Shown one piece after another: positions 1 through 8,559 of a stretch of DNA of 64,000 nucleotides. The notes beneath the pieces were generated by a model. That model was given only the letters and a program-made list of their open reading frames with translations. It made no database searches and was not told the origin of the DNA. A program made the position numbers and the translations under genes. The stretch is from Sphingomonas sabuli (GTDB taxonomy: Bacteria; Pseudomonadota; Alphaproteobacteria; Sphingomonadales; Sphingomonadaceae): the NCBI RefSeq assembly GCF_014352855.1, contig NZ_CP060697.1, forward strand, positions 2,066,001-2,130,000, in the 5' to 3' direction. How positions within the stretch are numbered: position 1 is the stretch's first letter; every line of letters starts with the position of its first letter.

Positions 1-2
1 AC

Positions 3-203
3 AGCCAGTTCCGGCTGATCACCGCCCGCCGCAACCCCAACATGGTGATCCTGTTCTTCGCGCTGCTCGCCGGCCGGCCCGACGTCGGGCTCGAACTGCT
101 GGCGCTGTGGACCATCGTCAGCCTGATCTTCCACGGCGTGCGGCTGGCGCAGGCGGAAATGCAGGCGTGGCGCGGCAAGACGCCGGTTTCCTGGCTGACG
201 TGA
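3..203 (+). CDS. CDP-alcohol phosphatidyltransferase family protein, C-terminal end (partial)
   Basis: The window opens inside this gene; the last 66 residues are readable. They contain a hydrophobic stretch (MVILFFALLAGRP) followed by a second one (LLALWTIVSLIFHGVRL) and a short polar tail, which matches the membrane-embedded end of CDP-alcohol phosphatidyltransferases. The catalytic DG...AR...G...D motif would lie upstream and is not visible, so the family call rests on the tail and on the neighbours. The stop codon overlaps the GTG start of the nucleotidyltransferase (GTGA), so the genes are translationally coupled. Expected role: transfer of a phospho-alcohol from a CDP-activated donor in the inner membrane. 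Confidence 0.6.
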   Translation, partial: SQFRLITARRNPNMVILFFALLAGRPDVGLELLALWTIVSLIFHGVRLAQAEMQAWRGKTPVSWLT

Positions 204-973
204 GCAAGCCGACGGCCATCGTCCTTGCGGGGTCGCGGCCGGGCAGCGATCCGCTTGCCGCCGCCTTCGGCACCGACCTCAAGGCGCTGGTATCCGTCGG
301 CGGCAAGCCGATGGTCCGCTGGCCGGTCGACGCGCTGCTGGATTCCGGACGCTTCGGCCAGGTGCGCGTGCTGGCGCAGGAACCCGAACGGATCGGCGCG
401 GCCCTGCCGGCGCATCCCGACCTGGTCGTCGCGGCGTCCGGACCAAGCATTGCGGCGACGCTCGAAACATTGCTGTTCGACGGTTCGGTCGACTGGCCGT
501 TGTTCGTCACCACGGCCGACCATGTCCTGCTCGATCGCGAGATGATCGACGAATTCTGCGACCTGTCGGAAGTCGCCGACATCGCCGTCGGCGTGGTCGA
601 GCGCGAGACGCTAATGGCGCGCCTGCCCGAATCGCAGCGGACATGGATCCCGTTCCGGTCCGGTGCCTACAGCGGGGCGAACATGTTCATGCTCAGCGGC
701 AAGAAAGTGCTTCCGGCGCTGGAATTATGGCGGTCGGTCGAACAGGACCGCAAGAAGGCCTGGTCGTTGCTATGGGCGCTGGGCCCAACCAATTTCCTCG
801 GCGCGGCGCTCCGGCTCCGCACCATCCACCAGACGCTGGATGCGGTCGGCGAACGGCTTGGCGCGAAGGTCGAGGCGATCGACCTGTCCGACCCGCTGGC
901 CGCAGTCGATGTCGACAAGCTGGCCGATCATTATCTGGTCGAACGCCTGCTGGCGGAGCGTACCGATGGCTGA
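200..973 (+). CDS. MobA/IPCT-like NTP transferase domain protein
   Basis: 257 residues from the GTG at 200, chosen because it overlaps the upstream stop (GTGA) and places the nucleotide-binding signature LAGSRPG at residues 9-15, followed by a lysine in LKALVSVGGKP. This is the Rossmann-like nucleotidyltransferase fold that makes CDP- or GDP-activated alcohols and sugars (MobA, IspD and inositol-phosphate cytidylyltransferase families). The acceptor cannot be read from sequence. It sits between a CDP-alcohol phosphatidyltransferase and a HAD phosphatase with overlaps on both sides, so I infer that it makes the CDP-activated head group used by the upstream enzyme. A molybdenum-cofactor role is unlikely in this context. 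Confidence 0.75.
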   Translation: MSKPTAIVLAGSRPGSDPLAAAFGTDLKALVSVGGKPMVRWPVDALLDSGRFGQVRVLAQEPERIGAALPAHPDLVVAASGPSIAATLETLLFDGSVDWPLFVTTADHVLLDREMIDEFCDLSEVADIAVGVVERETLMARLPESQRTWIPFRSGAYSGANMFMLSGKKVLPALELWRSVEQDRKKAWSLLWALGPTNFLGAALRLRTIHQTLDAVGERLGAKVEAIDLSDPLAAVDVDKLADHYLVERLLAERTDG

Positions 974-1637
974 CCTTGCCGTTTACGACCTCGACCGGAC
1001 GATCACCCGACTGCCGACCTACACGCCGTTCCTGATCCATTGCGCGCTTCGCCGGCAGCAATGGCGGCTGCTGTTCCTGCCGCTCGTGGCGCTGGCGATG
1101 CTTGGCTATCTGCTCAAACTCTACGACCGCGGCCGGCTGAAGGAGATGTGCCAGGCGCTGCTGGTCGGGCGGCATATCAGCGCCGCGACGCTCAAGCCGC
1201 TGGCCGACAGCTTCGCCGACCAGACCGTGGCCGGCAACGTCCGTCCCGGCGCGCGCCGGGCGATCGACCGCGACCGCGGGCAAGGCCGGCGGCTGGTGCT
1301 CGCGACCGCGTCCTACCGCTTATACGCCGACGCCATCGCGCAGCGGCTCGGCTTCGACGATGTCATCGCCACCGGCTCGGTGATCGGTCTCGACGACCGC
1401 GTCGCCGCCAAGATCGACGGCGACAATTGCTATGGCCCGGCCAAGCTGTGGATGATTTCCGAATGGGTCGAACGCTCTGGGCTGCTCGGCAAGCACGGCC
1501 ATGTCCGCTTCTACTCCGACCATGCGTCCGACGCTCCGACATTCGAATGGGCGGACGAGCCGGTGGCGGTGAACCCGCACGACAAGCTCAAGCGCCTCGC
1601 GCAGCGTCGCGGCTGGGCGATCGAGGACTGGAGTTGA
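966..1637 (+). CDS. HAD-IB family phosphatase
   Basis: 223 residues from the ATG at 966, which overlaps the preceding gene by 8 bases. HAD motif I is YDLDRT (nucleophile D8, acid/base D10), motif II is in TASYR (residues 114-118), the motif III lysine is about K160 and motif IV is SDHASD (184-189). A hydrophobic stretch at about residues 35-52 could be a membrane anchor, as in PgpC-type phosphatidylglycerophosphatases. HAD-IB enzymes remove phosphate from small molecules or lipid head groups. Overlap with the nucleotidyltransferase and the CDP-alcohol phosphatidyltransferase suggests it removes the terminal phosphate from the lipid product or supplies the precursor; the exact substrate is unknown. 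Confidence 0.8.
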   Translation: MADLAVYDLDRTITRLPTYTPFLIHCALRRQQWRLLFLPLVALAMLGYLLKLYDRGRLKEMCQALLVGRHISAATLKPLADSFADQTVAGNVRPGARRAIDRDRGQGRRLVLATASYRLYADAIAQRLGFDDVIATGSVIGLDDRVAAKIDGDNCYGPAKLWMISEWVERSGLLGKHGHVRFYSDHASDAPTFEWADEPVAVNPHDKLKRLAQRRGWAIEDWS

Positions 1638-1676
1638 TCGAAAAGCGTTCGCGCAGTTCGGTAATTGCGAAGCCGA

Positions 1677-2474
1677 CTAGCGCAGCGAGGCGAGCTGCAT
1701 CCTTGCGCCGCTGCTGAGGTAGGTGACGGTCACCGGAACCATCCGCTTCAGCGACACGCGCTGCTCGGGGGCGGACGCGTCAGGCGCGCCATTCTCGCCC
1801 AGCAGCCACTGCGCAAAGCGCGGAGCGTCCTCAAGGCGGATACAACCGGCGCTAAGGCTACGGTTTTCCTTCTCGAACAGCGCCTTGCGCGGCGTGTCGT
1901 GCAGGTAGATGCCGTTGGCATTCAGCAGGCTGAATTTCATCTTGCCCATCGAGTTGGCGGGTCCCGGCCGCTGGCGGACCAGAACGGTCTCCTGACCATC
2001 GGCCACGGCCTGCCAGTCGACAGTGGAGGGGTCGACCACGCGTGCATTCTCGTCAAAGCTGGTGACCACTTCATAGCCGCGGTCTTCGAGATATTGCGTG
2101 CCATGTTTGACCACGTTCGGCGCGGTCAGCGTGCGGGCGATATCGGGCGGCACGTGCCAGAACGGGTTGAAGGTCGCAAAAGTGAGTGCAGTCTTCAATT
2201 CCGGCGTGGCGGAGTCGGGCTTGCCGACGATGACCTTCATCGTGTCGACGACGCGGCCGTTTTCCATCATGAACATGGTCGCCGACGCGGCGTCGACCAG
2301 CACCGAGCGCGGCGCCGTCACCGGACGCGCGGCCAAGCCGGGCGAAAGGGCTGCGCCGGCCGAACCGATGGCCGGGGTGGAAGTAGAGCTAAATTGCTCG
2401 GCTGCGGCCGGGGTCGCCGGAACGAGGGCGATCGCCAGCGCCGCGCAAAGCACGTGCCTCAGGTCCAGTTTCAC
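1677..2474 (-). CDS. L,D-transpeptidase (YkuD domain), secreted
   Basis: 265 residues from a GTG start. A Sec signal peptide covers residues 1-25 (cleavage near TPAAA/EQ). The YkuD domain runs from about residue 57 to 225, with the catalytic signature His192 in LHDTP and S208-x-G-C211-x-R in SLSAGCIRL. The enzyme cross-links peptidoglycan 3-3, or attaches lipoprotein, in the periplasm using the cysteine as nucleophile. The long loop between the N-terminal strands and the HDT motif resembles the YcbB-like subclass rather than the small ErfK form. The gene stands alone, convergent with the HAD gene. Confidence 0.88.
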   Translation of the reverse strand: MKLDLRHVLCAALAIALVPATPAAAEQFSSTSTPAIGSAGAALSPGLAARPVTAPRSVLVDAASATMFMMENGRVVDTMKVIVGKPDSATPELKTALTFATFNPFWHVPPDIARTLTAPNVVKHGTQYLEDRGYEVVTSFDENARVVDPSTVDWQAVADGQETVLVRQRPGPANSMGKMKFSLLNANGIYLHDTPRKALFEKENRSLSAGCIRLEDAPRFAQWLLGENGAPDASAPEQRVSLKRMVPVTVTYLSSGARMQLASLR

Positions 2475-2599
2475 TTCGAAATCTCTTTAAAATCGTTTTG
2501 TCGTTCAACGCCTTGACCGGCGGACGGTTCAATTTCGGCTTGACTTAATTCGAAAAGCCAAAGGTGAACGCGATTCGAAAGAGGGGACGGCTGGCGCGC

Positions 2600-3910
2600 C
2601 TAGACCGATTGCAGGGCGTTCTCGAAGTCGGCGATCAGGTCGTCGGCATTTTCCACGCCGATCGAAATCCGCACCAGATTGTCGGTAATGCCAAGCGCCT
2701 GCTTGCGCTCGTCCGGGACCGACAGGTGCGTCATTGCCGCGGGCGCGCTGGCCAGCGTTTCGGTGCCGCCGAGGCTGACGGCCAAGTGCGCGATCTTCAG
2801 CGCGTCGAGGAACGCGAACGCCTCGCGCTCGCCGCCCTTGAGGTACAGCGAGAAGGTGGAGCCGGCGCCGGTGCAGTGGCGGTTGTAGATGTCCGCCTGG
2901 CGCGACCCTTCCTCGAGGAAGCCGAGATAGCCGACCGTTTCGACCTTCGGATGGTCGCGCAGGAAGGCGCAGACCTTTTCCGCGTTTGTGCCGGCCTTCT
3001 CCATGCGCAGCTCAAGCGTTTCGAGGCTGCGCAGCAGCATCCACGCGGTGTTCGGGTCGCAGATGGTGCCGAACGTGTTTCGCATCGTCCGCACCTGGTT
3101 GATCATCTCCTTGTTGCCGACCAGCCCGCCAGCGACCAGGTCGCTGTGCCCGCCCGCATATTTGGTCAGGCTGTAAATGGTCAGGTCGGCGCCCTGAGCG
3201 ATGGGTTTGGCCCACAGCGGTCCGAGGAAGGTGTTGTCGATCGCGATCGGCGGCTTGTCGTCACCGGGGAAAGCGGCCTTGCGCGCTGCGGCGACCGCTT
3301 CGACATCGACCAGGGCGTTGGTCGGGTTGGCCGGGCTTTCAAGATAAATGAGCGCGACCCGGCCCATGCCCTTTGCCTTGTCCAGCACGACGTCGATCTC
3401 CTCGCGGGTCGAGCCGGCGGGGAAGTCGATATAGGTGATGCCGAACTTGCCGAGAATCTTGGCGATCAGGGTCTCGGTCGCCGCATACAGCGGGCCCGAA
3501 TGGACGATGACGTCGCCGGGCTTGCAAAAGGTCAGGAAGAGGGTGGCGATGGCCGACATGCCGCTGGAAAAAGCGAGCGCGTCGTCGGCGTCTTCCCAGA
3601 TGCTCAACCGGTCTTCGAGGATTTCCTGGTTGGGACCGTTGAAGCGCGAATAGATCAGGCCTTCCGCGCCGCCCGGACGCTTGCCGGTGACGCCTTCGAA
3701 GAAGCGCTTACCCGCGGCCGCGTTCTCGAACACGAATGTCGAGGTGAGGAAAATCGGCGGCTTGAGCGAGCCTTCGCTCAATTCCGGATCGAAGCCGTAA
3801 CCCATCATCAGGGTCGAAGGGCTAAGCTGGTGATTGCCGATCTTGGTCGGCGACGGCTTGGGCGAACGCTTCTGGGGCGCTCCGCTGAGTTCGGCTTCGT
3901 TTTCGTTCAT
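2600..3910 (-). CDS. Cystathionine gamma-synthase family PLP enzyme
   Basis: About 436 residues; the GTG three bases upstream of the ATG at 3910 is an alternative start. It is a Cys/Met metabolism PLP-dependent enzyme (fold type I). The Schiff-base lysine is in SLTKYAGGH (about residue 250), the PLP phosphate site includes SSGMSA (about 116-121), and the cofactor aspartate lies in IAIDNTF. The length is 30-40 residues above canonical MetB/MetC, mostly from a charged N-terminal extension. The family includes cystathionine gamma-synthase, beta-lyase, O-acetylhomoserine sulfhydrylase and methionine gamma-lyase. I cannot decide between them from sequence and no methionine genes are adjacent. Confidence 0.85.
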   Translation of the reverse strand: MNENEAELSGAPQKRSPKPSPTKIGNHQLSPSTLMMGYGFDPELSEGSLKPPIFLTSTFVFENAAAGKRFFEGVTGKRPGGAEGLIYSRFNGPNQEILEDRLSIWEDADDALAFSSGMSAIATLFLTFCKPGDVIVHSGPLYAATETLIAKILGKFGITYIDFPAGSTREEIDVVLDKAKGMGRVALIYLESPANPTNALVDVEAVAAARKAAFPGDDKPPIAIDNTFLGPLWAKPIAQGADLTIYSLTKYAGGHSDLVAGGLVGNKEMINQVRTMRNTFGTICDPNTAWMLLRSLETLELRMEKAGTNAEKVCAFLRDHPKVETVGYLGFLEEGSRQADIYNRHCTGAGSTFSLYLKGGEREAFAFLDALKIAHLAVSLGGTETLASAPAAMTHLSVPDERKQALGITDNLVRISIGVENADDLIADFENALQSV

Positions 3911-3966
3911 CACCCGGCTCTAGCCGAACAACGGGCGTTGCATCCAGCCGCTATCGCCGCGGTCGG

Positions 3967-4122
3967 TCAGAAGCTTGGAACGGCAGTGAAGAAGTCGGTG
4001 ACGGCCGAGCCGATCGTGTTGAAGGCGCCGATGGCGACGATCGAGACCAGCGAGGCGATCGCCGCATATTCGATCGTGGTCGCGCCGCTGTCGTTGCGCA
4101 GGAGCTTGGTGATGCTGGGCAC
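3967..4122 (-). CDS. Flp family type IVb pilin
   Basis: 51 residues with a GTG start, preceded by a clear Shine-Dalgarno GGAGG about 7 bases upstream. The sequence has the short basic leader, the DSGATTIEYA processing region with the conserved Glu-Tyr pair, and a 20-residue hydrophobic helix (AIASLVSIVAIGAFNTIG). These are hallmarks of Flp pilins, which are cleaved by a CpaA-type prepilin peptidase and built into Tad pili. No cpa or tad gene lies nearby, so this is an orphan pilin copy whose secretion machinery must be elsewhere. It sits 40-90 bases from its neighbours on both sides and is probably transcribed alone. Confidence 0.85.
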   Translation of the reverse strand: MPSITKLLRNDSGATTIEYAAIASLVSIVAIGAFNTIGSAVTDFFTAVPSF

Positions 4123-4214
4123 TTTAACGCCTCCGAAACCATGTCTGGAAGCGATTTAGAAAGGCGAGCCCCGGCCCGCCACGGCACATTCCGCACTGTG
4201 CCAGCCTGGAACAG

Positions 4215-4979
4215 TCAGCGCTTGAGGCCGATCAGCGCGACCTGCCGCCCGTAATCGGCCTCGCCCCGGTGGGTCGACCGGCGGAAACTGTAGAAGCGAT
4301 CGGGACTGGAATAGGTGTCGAGATGGATCGTCTCCACTTCCTCGACCCCGCCCGCGACCAGCCGGTGACGAACGTAGGCCGGCAAGTCGAAATGCAGCGT
4401 TTCCGCCGCAGCCTGGACGAAGAAGCGGTCGTTGGCCGGATCGGCATCGATGAAGCGGTCGCGGAAGGCGGCGTCGACCTCATAGCTTGGCATCGCGATG
4501 CACGGACCGATCGCAGCCGCGATACGCTCGCGTCTGGCGCCGATCCCTTCCATGGCGGCGATGGTGGAATCGGTCACGCCGGCGAAGGCACCGCGCCAGC
4601 CGGCATGCGCCGCGCCCACGACTCCGGCTTCGAAATCGGCGAACAGCACCGGCGCGCAATCGGCGGTGAGGATGCCGAGCAGCAGGCCCGGCCGGTCAGT
4701 GACCATTGCGTCCGCCTTGGGGCGTTCTTCCTGCGGCCAGGGCTGGGCGACGTAGACGGCTTCGGCCGAATGGACCTGGTGGACTGTCGCCAGATTCGCG
4801 CCGGGAAGGACCGCAGCGACTGCCCGCCGGCGGTTCTCGGCGATCGCCTCGCGGTCGTCGCTGCTGCCGGTGCCGACGTTCAGCCCGGCCAGCTCGCCGG
4901 TCGAAACGCCGCCGGTCCGGCCGAGGAAGCCGTGCTCGGCGGCGGCGAGCGCGGCGGCGCGGACGACCTCGACGCTCAT
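4215..4979 (-). CDS. pgeF: Peptidoglycan editing factor PgeF (multicopper-oxidase-like fold)
   Basis: 254 residues, usual length for the PgeF/YfiH/DUF152 family. The metal-site signature is visible: HQVHS (His70), the cysteine of LTADCAPV (Cys108), and GAAHAGWRG (His125). PgeF-type enzymes hydrolyse wrongly incorporated L-Ser from the UDP-MurNAc stem peptide, protecting peptidoglycan composition; relatives also show purine nucleoside phosphorylase or laccase-like activity. The ATG overlaps the stop of the upstream methyltransferase (ATGA), making it the third gene of the lgt operon and coupling lipoprotein and cell-wall maintenance. Confidence 0.9.
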   Translation of the reverse strand: MSVEVVRAAALAAAEHGFLGRTGGVSTGELAGLNVGTGSSDDREAIAENRRRAVAAVLPGANLATVHQVHSAEAVYVAQPWPQEERPKADAMVTDRPGLLLGILTADCAPVLFADFEAGVVGAAHAGWRGAFAGVTDSTIAAMEGIGARRERIAAAIGPCIAMPSYEVDAAFRDRFIDADPANDRFFVQAAAETLHFDLPAYVRHRLVAGGVEEVETIHLDTYSSPDRFYSFRRSTHRGEADYGRQVALIGLKR

Positions 4980-5953
4980 TCGAAACCCGCCGGCGCCGGC
5001 CAGTCCGGCGCGTGGATTGCGATGACCTTGAACAGCTCACCCATCGCCGCCGGATCGCACAGCCGGTCGCGCGCCGCCGCGATCTCGTCGGCGCGCTCGG
5101 GGCTTGCAGCGGTCAGCGACCTTGCCCGGGCGTCGATGCCCAACCGCTGGAGCCAGGCGCCCTGCGTCGTCACCGGCGTGACCGCGGCGCCCGCAGCGCT
5201 GGCGGCGCGCGACACCGCTTCGAAATCGACGTGCGCCGTCAGATCCTGCTCGCCGGGCTTGTCGAGAACCGGGGCAAAGGCGTGGCCGCGCACCGCCTGA
5301 AGGGTCTCGCCGGCGGCGGACCTGGCATGACCGTAATCGATCACGATCGCAGCACCGCCGGTGTCCGAGATCCGCCTCGCCAGCAGGGCCACGGCCTCAT
5401 CGCGGGACGGGGAGTCCTCGACGATGTTGAAGTCGCGGTCGAAGGCGAGGCCACCGCCGGCCACAATCACCTTGCGCTCGATCCCGTTGGCGAATTGCCG
5501 CACCGGCAGCGCGTCGAGAAATTCGTTGGCCAGCAGAAGCAGAGGGGAGTCGGGAAGGGCATCGACCGAATCATGCCACTGCGCGCCGGGCACGGCGTCG
5601 GCCTGCGCCTTGCGCAACACCGGGCTGGTCTCGACGAAATGCACCGCCGGATCGAGTCCTGCCAGGCGCATCGTCCGAAGCGCGTCCGCGGCAAGTGTCC
5701 CGCGGCCTGGGCCAAGCTCGACATAAGCGGCGCCTTCCGGCTTGCCCGCGCGGGCCCAGCAATCGGCAAGGCAGGCCCCGATCAGTTCGCCGAACATCTG
5801 GCTGATCTCGGGTGCGGTGATGAAGTCGCCGCGCGCCCCCAGCGGATCGCGCGTGGCGTAATAATAATCGTTGCAGGCCTGCATGAAGGCTTCGACCGTG
5901 ATCGGACCCTCGGCGCGAATGCGGTCCCGGAGCGCGCGCTCCAGCGGGGTCAC
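4976..5953 (-). CDS. SAM-dependent methyltransferase, MidA/NDUFAF7 family
   Basis: 325 residues from a GTG start at 5953 that overlaps the lgt stop (GTGA). The N-terminal [20 protein letters not shown] block and the SAM-binding loop [10 protein letters not shown] (about residues 80-89) define the MidA/NDUFAF7 family (DUF185), followed by [16 protein letters not shown] and VIDYGH. Mitochondrial NDUFAF7 symmetrically dimethylates an arginine of the complex I 49-kDa subunit; the bacterial homologue is inferred to act on NuoD or NuoCD. Longer in-frame starts exist inside lgt, but the family N-terminus begins at this GTG. Fixed between lgt and pgeF by two 4-base overlaps. Confidence 0.87.
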   Translation of the reverse strand: MTPLERALRDRIRAEGPITVEAFMQACNDYYYATRDPLGARGDFITAPEISQMFGELIGACLADCWARAGKPEGAAYVELGPGRGTLAADALRTMRLAGLDPAVHFVETSPVLRKAQADAVPGAQWHDSVDALPDSPLLLLANEFLDALPVRQFANGIERKVIVAGGGLAFDRDFNIVEDSPSRDEAVALLARRISDTGGAAIVIDYGHARSAAGETLQAVRGHAFAPVLDKPGEQDLTAHVDFEAVSRAASAAGAAVTPVTTQGAWLQRLGIDARARSLTAASPERADEIAAARDRLCDPAAMGELFKVIAIHAPDWPAPAGFE

Positions 5954-6834
5954 GCGACGCTCGCGGTTCCGGCGGTCGGCTCGATCCGGACCCGACGTCC
6001 CTTGGCCGTCCACATCAGATAGAGGCCGCCAAGGATCAGCGGTAGGGACAGCCATTGGCCCATGTGCAGCCCGGCGCGCTCGAACATCGTGCCGGCGAAT
6101 TGCGCGTCCGGTTCGCGCACGAATTCGACGAGGAAGCGAAACAGGCCGTAGCCCAGCCCGAAGGTGCCGACGAGCAGCCCCGGCTTGTACCGCGCATCGG
6201 TCTTCCAGAACATGAAGGCGAGGATTGCGAACAGCACCAGGCCTTCGAGAATGGCTTCGTACAGCTGCGTCGGATGACGCGGGGGGCCAAGCGCATACTG
6301 GCCGGCAATCATCTCTGGAAAGCGCACCGCCCACGGTACGTCGGTGACGGCACCCCACAGCTCATGATTGACGAAGTTGGCGACCCGGCCAAGGAACAGC
6401 CCGATCGGCGCCACGCAGGCGACGTAATCGTGGATGCGCAGGGCCGACAGCTTCTCTTTGCGCGCAAGATAGAAGATCGCGACCACGACGCCGAGAAGGC
6501 CGCCGTGGAAGGACATGCCGCCGTCCCACAGCTTGAACACCTCGATCGGGTTCTGGAGGTAGAAGCCAAGATTGTAGAACAGGACGTAGCCGAGGCGCCC
6601 GCCGAGCAGAATGCCGAGGAAGGCGTAGAACACCAGGTCCTCGGCATGGCGCTTGGCCATCGGCGCGCCGGGCCGGCCGAGCAATTTGAGCATGTACCAA
6701 TAACCGGCGAAAACGCCGACCAGATAGGCAAGGCTGTACCAGCGCAGTTCGAACACGCCGAGGTCGAGCGCGACCGGCGACAGGCCAAGGTCGGTCCAGG
6801 CAATGTGGCTCGATGGGGCGGCGGTCGGTTGCAA
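5950..6834 (-). CDS. lgt: Prolipoprotein diacylglyceryl transferase Lgt
   Basis: 294 residues, seven or so membrane helices. The diagnostic blocks are [11 protein letters not shown], the catalytic-region MSFHGGLLG, the Lgt signature [13 protein letters not shown], and RHPTQLYEA, with FVREPD near the end. Lgt moves diacylglycerol from phosphatidylglycerol to the lipobox cysteine of prolipoproteins in the inner membrane, the first step for lipoproteins such as the phytase and NodT-type proteins seen elsewhere in this window. First gene of a three-gene operon (lgt-midA-pgeF) and divergent from the acyl-CoA ligase across a 69-base intergenic region that must hold both promoters. Confidence 0.97.
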   Translation of the reverse strand: MQPTAAPSSHIAWTDLGLSPVALDLGVFELRWYSLAYLVGVFAGYWYMLKLLGRPGAPMAKRHAEDLVFYAFLGILLGGRLGYVLFYNLGFYLQNPIEVFKLWDGGMSFHGGLLGVVVAIFYLARKEKLSALRIHDYVACVAPIGLFLGRVANFVNHELWGAVTDVPWAVRFPEMIAGQYALGPPRHPTQLYEAILEGLVLFAILAFMFWKTDARYKPGLLVGTFGLGYGLFRFLVEFVREPDAQFAGTMFERAGLHMGQWLSLPLILGGLYLMWTAKGRRVRIEPTAGTASVA

Positions 6835-6903
6835 GTCTTTCCCTTTTCGGTTTGCGCCTCATAAGGTGCCTATCGGCAAAAACAAACGGGAGCAAAGCAG
6901 GAC

Positions 6904-8559
6904 ATGGCCAGCGATCTGGATCGCAAGTTCGATCAAACGCTCGCCGCCATCTTCGGTCCCGGCGGCCGGGTGATCGTCGACCAGGACGATCGCGGCCGCG
7001 CCATCGTCGGCAACTTTCCGGCCACTCTGCCGCTGCTGTTCCGCACCTTTTGCGCGCTCTACGCCGATGTCGAAGCGCTGGTCGCGGACGACGAGCGGCT
7101 GACGTTCGCCGACCTCGACCGCTGGTCGGAAGATCTGGCCGGAGCACTGGCCGGGCGTGGGATCGGCAAGGGCGACCGCGTGGGCATCGCCATGCGCAAC
7201 TGCCCGTCATGGGTCGTCAGCTACATGGCGATCCTCAAGGCGGGCGGGGTGGCGACCCTGCTCAACGGCTGGTGGCAGGCGCATGAGATGGAGCATGCGC
7301 TGCGCCTGAGCGAACCGGTGCTGGTCATCGCCGACGGCCCGCGCGCCGCGCGGATCCGCGATAAGTGCGGCGATCTTGACGTCGTCTCGCTCGACGTTGC
7401 CAAGCCGCTCGAAACGGCGCTGCAGCCGCTGCTGGAAGGGAGCCGGGCCCCGCTTCCCGAAGTCGCGCCGGACGACGATGCGACCTTGCTGTTCACGTCG
7501 GGATCGACCGGCCAGTCGAAGGGGGCGATTTCCACCCATCGCGCGGTGACGACCGGGGCGTACATCTACGCCACCAACCTGATGGCGCTGAAGGCGATCC
7601 TGGAAGGCGAAGGCCGGCCGCCGGCGCCGCCCCGCACGTTGCTCAGCGTGCCGCTATTCCACGTCACGGGCGAAGTGCCGGTGCTGATCAACAGCTTCGT
7701 CATCGGTCGCGGCATGGTTGTCATGCCCAAATGGGATGCCGGCGAAGCGCTGCGCCTGATCGAAAAGGAGAAGATCACCTATTTCGTCGGTGTGCCGACA
7801 ATGAGCCTTGAGCTGATGACCCACCCCGATCGCGACAAGTACGACCTGTCGTCGATGACCGACGTCGCCGCTGGCGGTGCGCCGCGCCCGGTCAGCCATG
7901 TGCAGCGGCTCAAGGACACGTTCCGCAGCGCGCAGCCCGCGCTCGGCTATGGGCTCACGGAAACCAACGCGGTCGGCTGCGGCAATTTCTGGACCAACTA
8001 CGCCGACAAGCCCGATTCGACCGGGCGCCCGCAGCGTCCCTTTGTCGAGATCGCGATTCTGGGCGACGGCGACCGCCATTTGCCCGCCGGCGAGCGCGGA
8101 GAAATCGGCATCCGCTCCGCCGCCAACTTCAGCGGTTACTGGCGCGACCCCGAAGCGACCAAGGCTGCCTTCACCGACGACGGGTTCGTCCGCACTGGCG
8201 ACATCGGCTACCTCGACGAAGACGATTATCTGTTCATCGTCGACCGCAAGAAGGACATCATCATTCGCGGCGGCGAGAATATCGCGGCGGCGGAGGTCGA
8301 GGCGGCGATCTACGAGCATCCCGGCGTCGCGGAAGCCTCCGTTTTCGCAGCCCCGGACGAGCGCCTTGGCGAAGTCCCGGTCGCCGTGATCCACGGCGCC
8401 GAGGACATCGACGAAGAGGATCTGCGCCAATTCCTGTCGTCGCGCCTGGCCGCCTTCAAAATCCCGGCGCGGGTGTACTTCTCCGCCGATCCGCTGCCCC
8501 GGCTGGGAACGGGCAAGATCGACCGGGTGTCGCTGAAGTCGCGGTTCGCCAACGGATGA
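6904..8559 (+). CDS. Class I adenylate-forming enzyme, acyl-CoA synthetase type
   Basis: 551 residues. The AMP-binding P-loop is LLFTSGSTGQSKG (about 195-207), the A5 motif is GYGLTETN, A7-A8 reads RTGDIGYLDEDDYLFIVDRKK followed by DIIIRGGENI, and the A10 lysine lies in GTGKIDR near the C terminus. The enzyme activates a carboxylic acid as acyl-AMP, then as acyl-CoA; the fatty or aromatic acid is not readable. Its stop overlaps the hemH start (ATGA) and phbB follows, so acyl-CoA activation, haem synthesis and acetoacetyl-CoA reduction may share one transcript. RBS GGGAG and CAGGA lie upstream. Confidence 0.87.
   Translation: MASDLDRKFDQTLAAIFGPGGRVIVDQDDRGRAIVGNFPATLPLLFRTFCALYADVEALVADDERLTFADLDRWSEDLAGALAGRGIGKGDRVGIAMRNCPSWVVSYMAILKAGGVATLLNGWWQAHEMEHALRLSEPVLVIADGPRAARIRDKCGDLDVVSLDVAKPLETALQPLLEGSRAPLPEVAPDDDATLLFTSGSTGQSKGAISTHRAVTTGAYIYATNLMALKAILEGEGRPPAPPRTLLSVPLFHVTGEVPVLINSFVIGRGMVVMPKWDAGEALRLIEKEKITYFVGVPTMSLELMTHPDRDKYDLSSMTDVAAGGAPRPVSHVQRLKDTFRSAQPALGYGLTETNAVGCGNFWTNYADKPDSTGRPQRPFVEIAILGDGDRHLPAGERGEIGIRSAANFSGYWRDPEATKAAFTDDGFVRTGDIGYLDEDDYLFIVDRKKDIIIRGGENIAAAEVEAAIYEHPGVAEASVFAAPDERLGEVPVAVIHGAEDIDEEDLRQFLSSRLAAFKIPARVYFSADPLPRLGTGKIDRVSLKSRFANG

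Noticed and set aside
2564..4159. A long plus-strand frame across the trans-sulfuration gene and Flp pilin
   Set aside because: It crosses two real minus-strand genes and lacks recognisable domains.
4706..6022. Long Arg-rich plus-strand frame opposite pgeF and the MidA-like gene
   Set aside because: Composition bias only; the operon lgt-midA-pgeF with GTGA/ATGA overlaps occupies this DNA.
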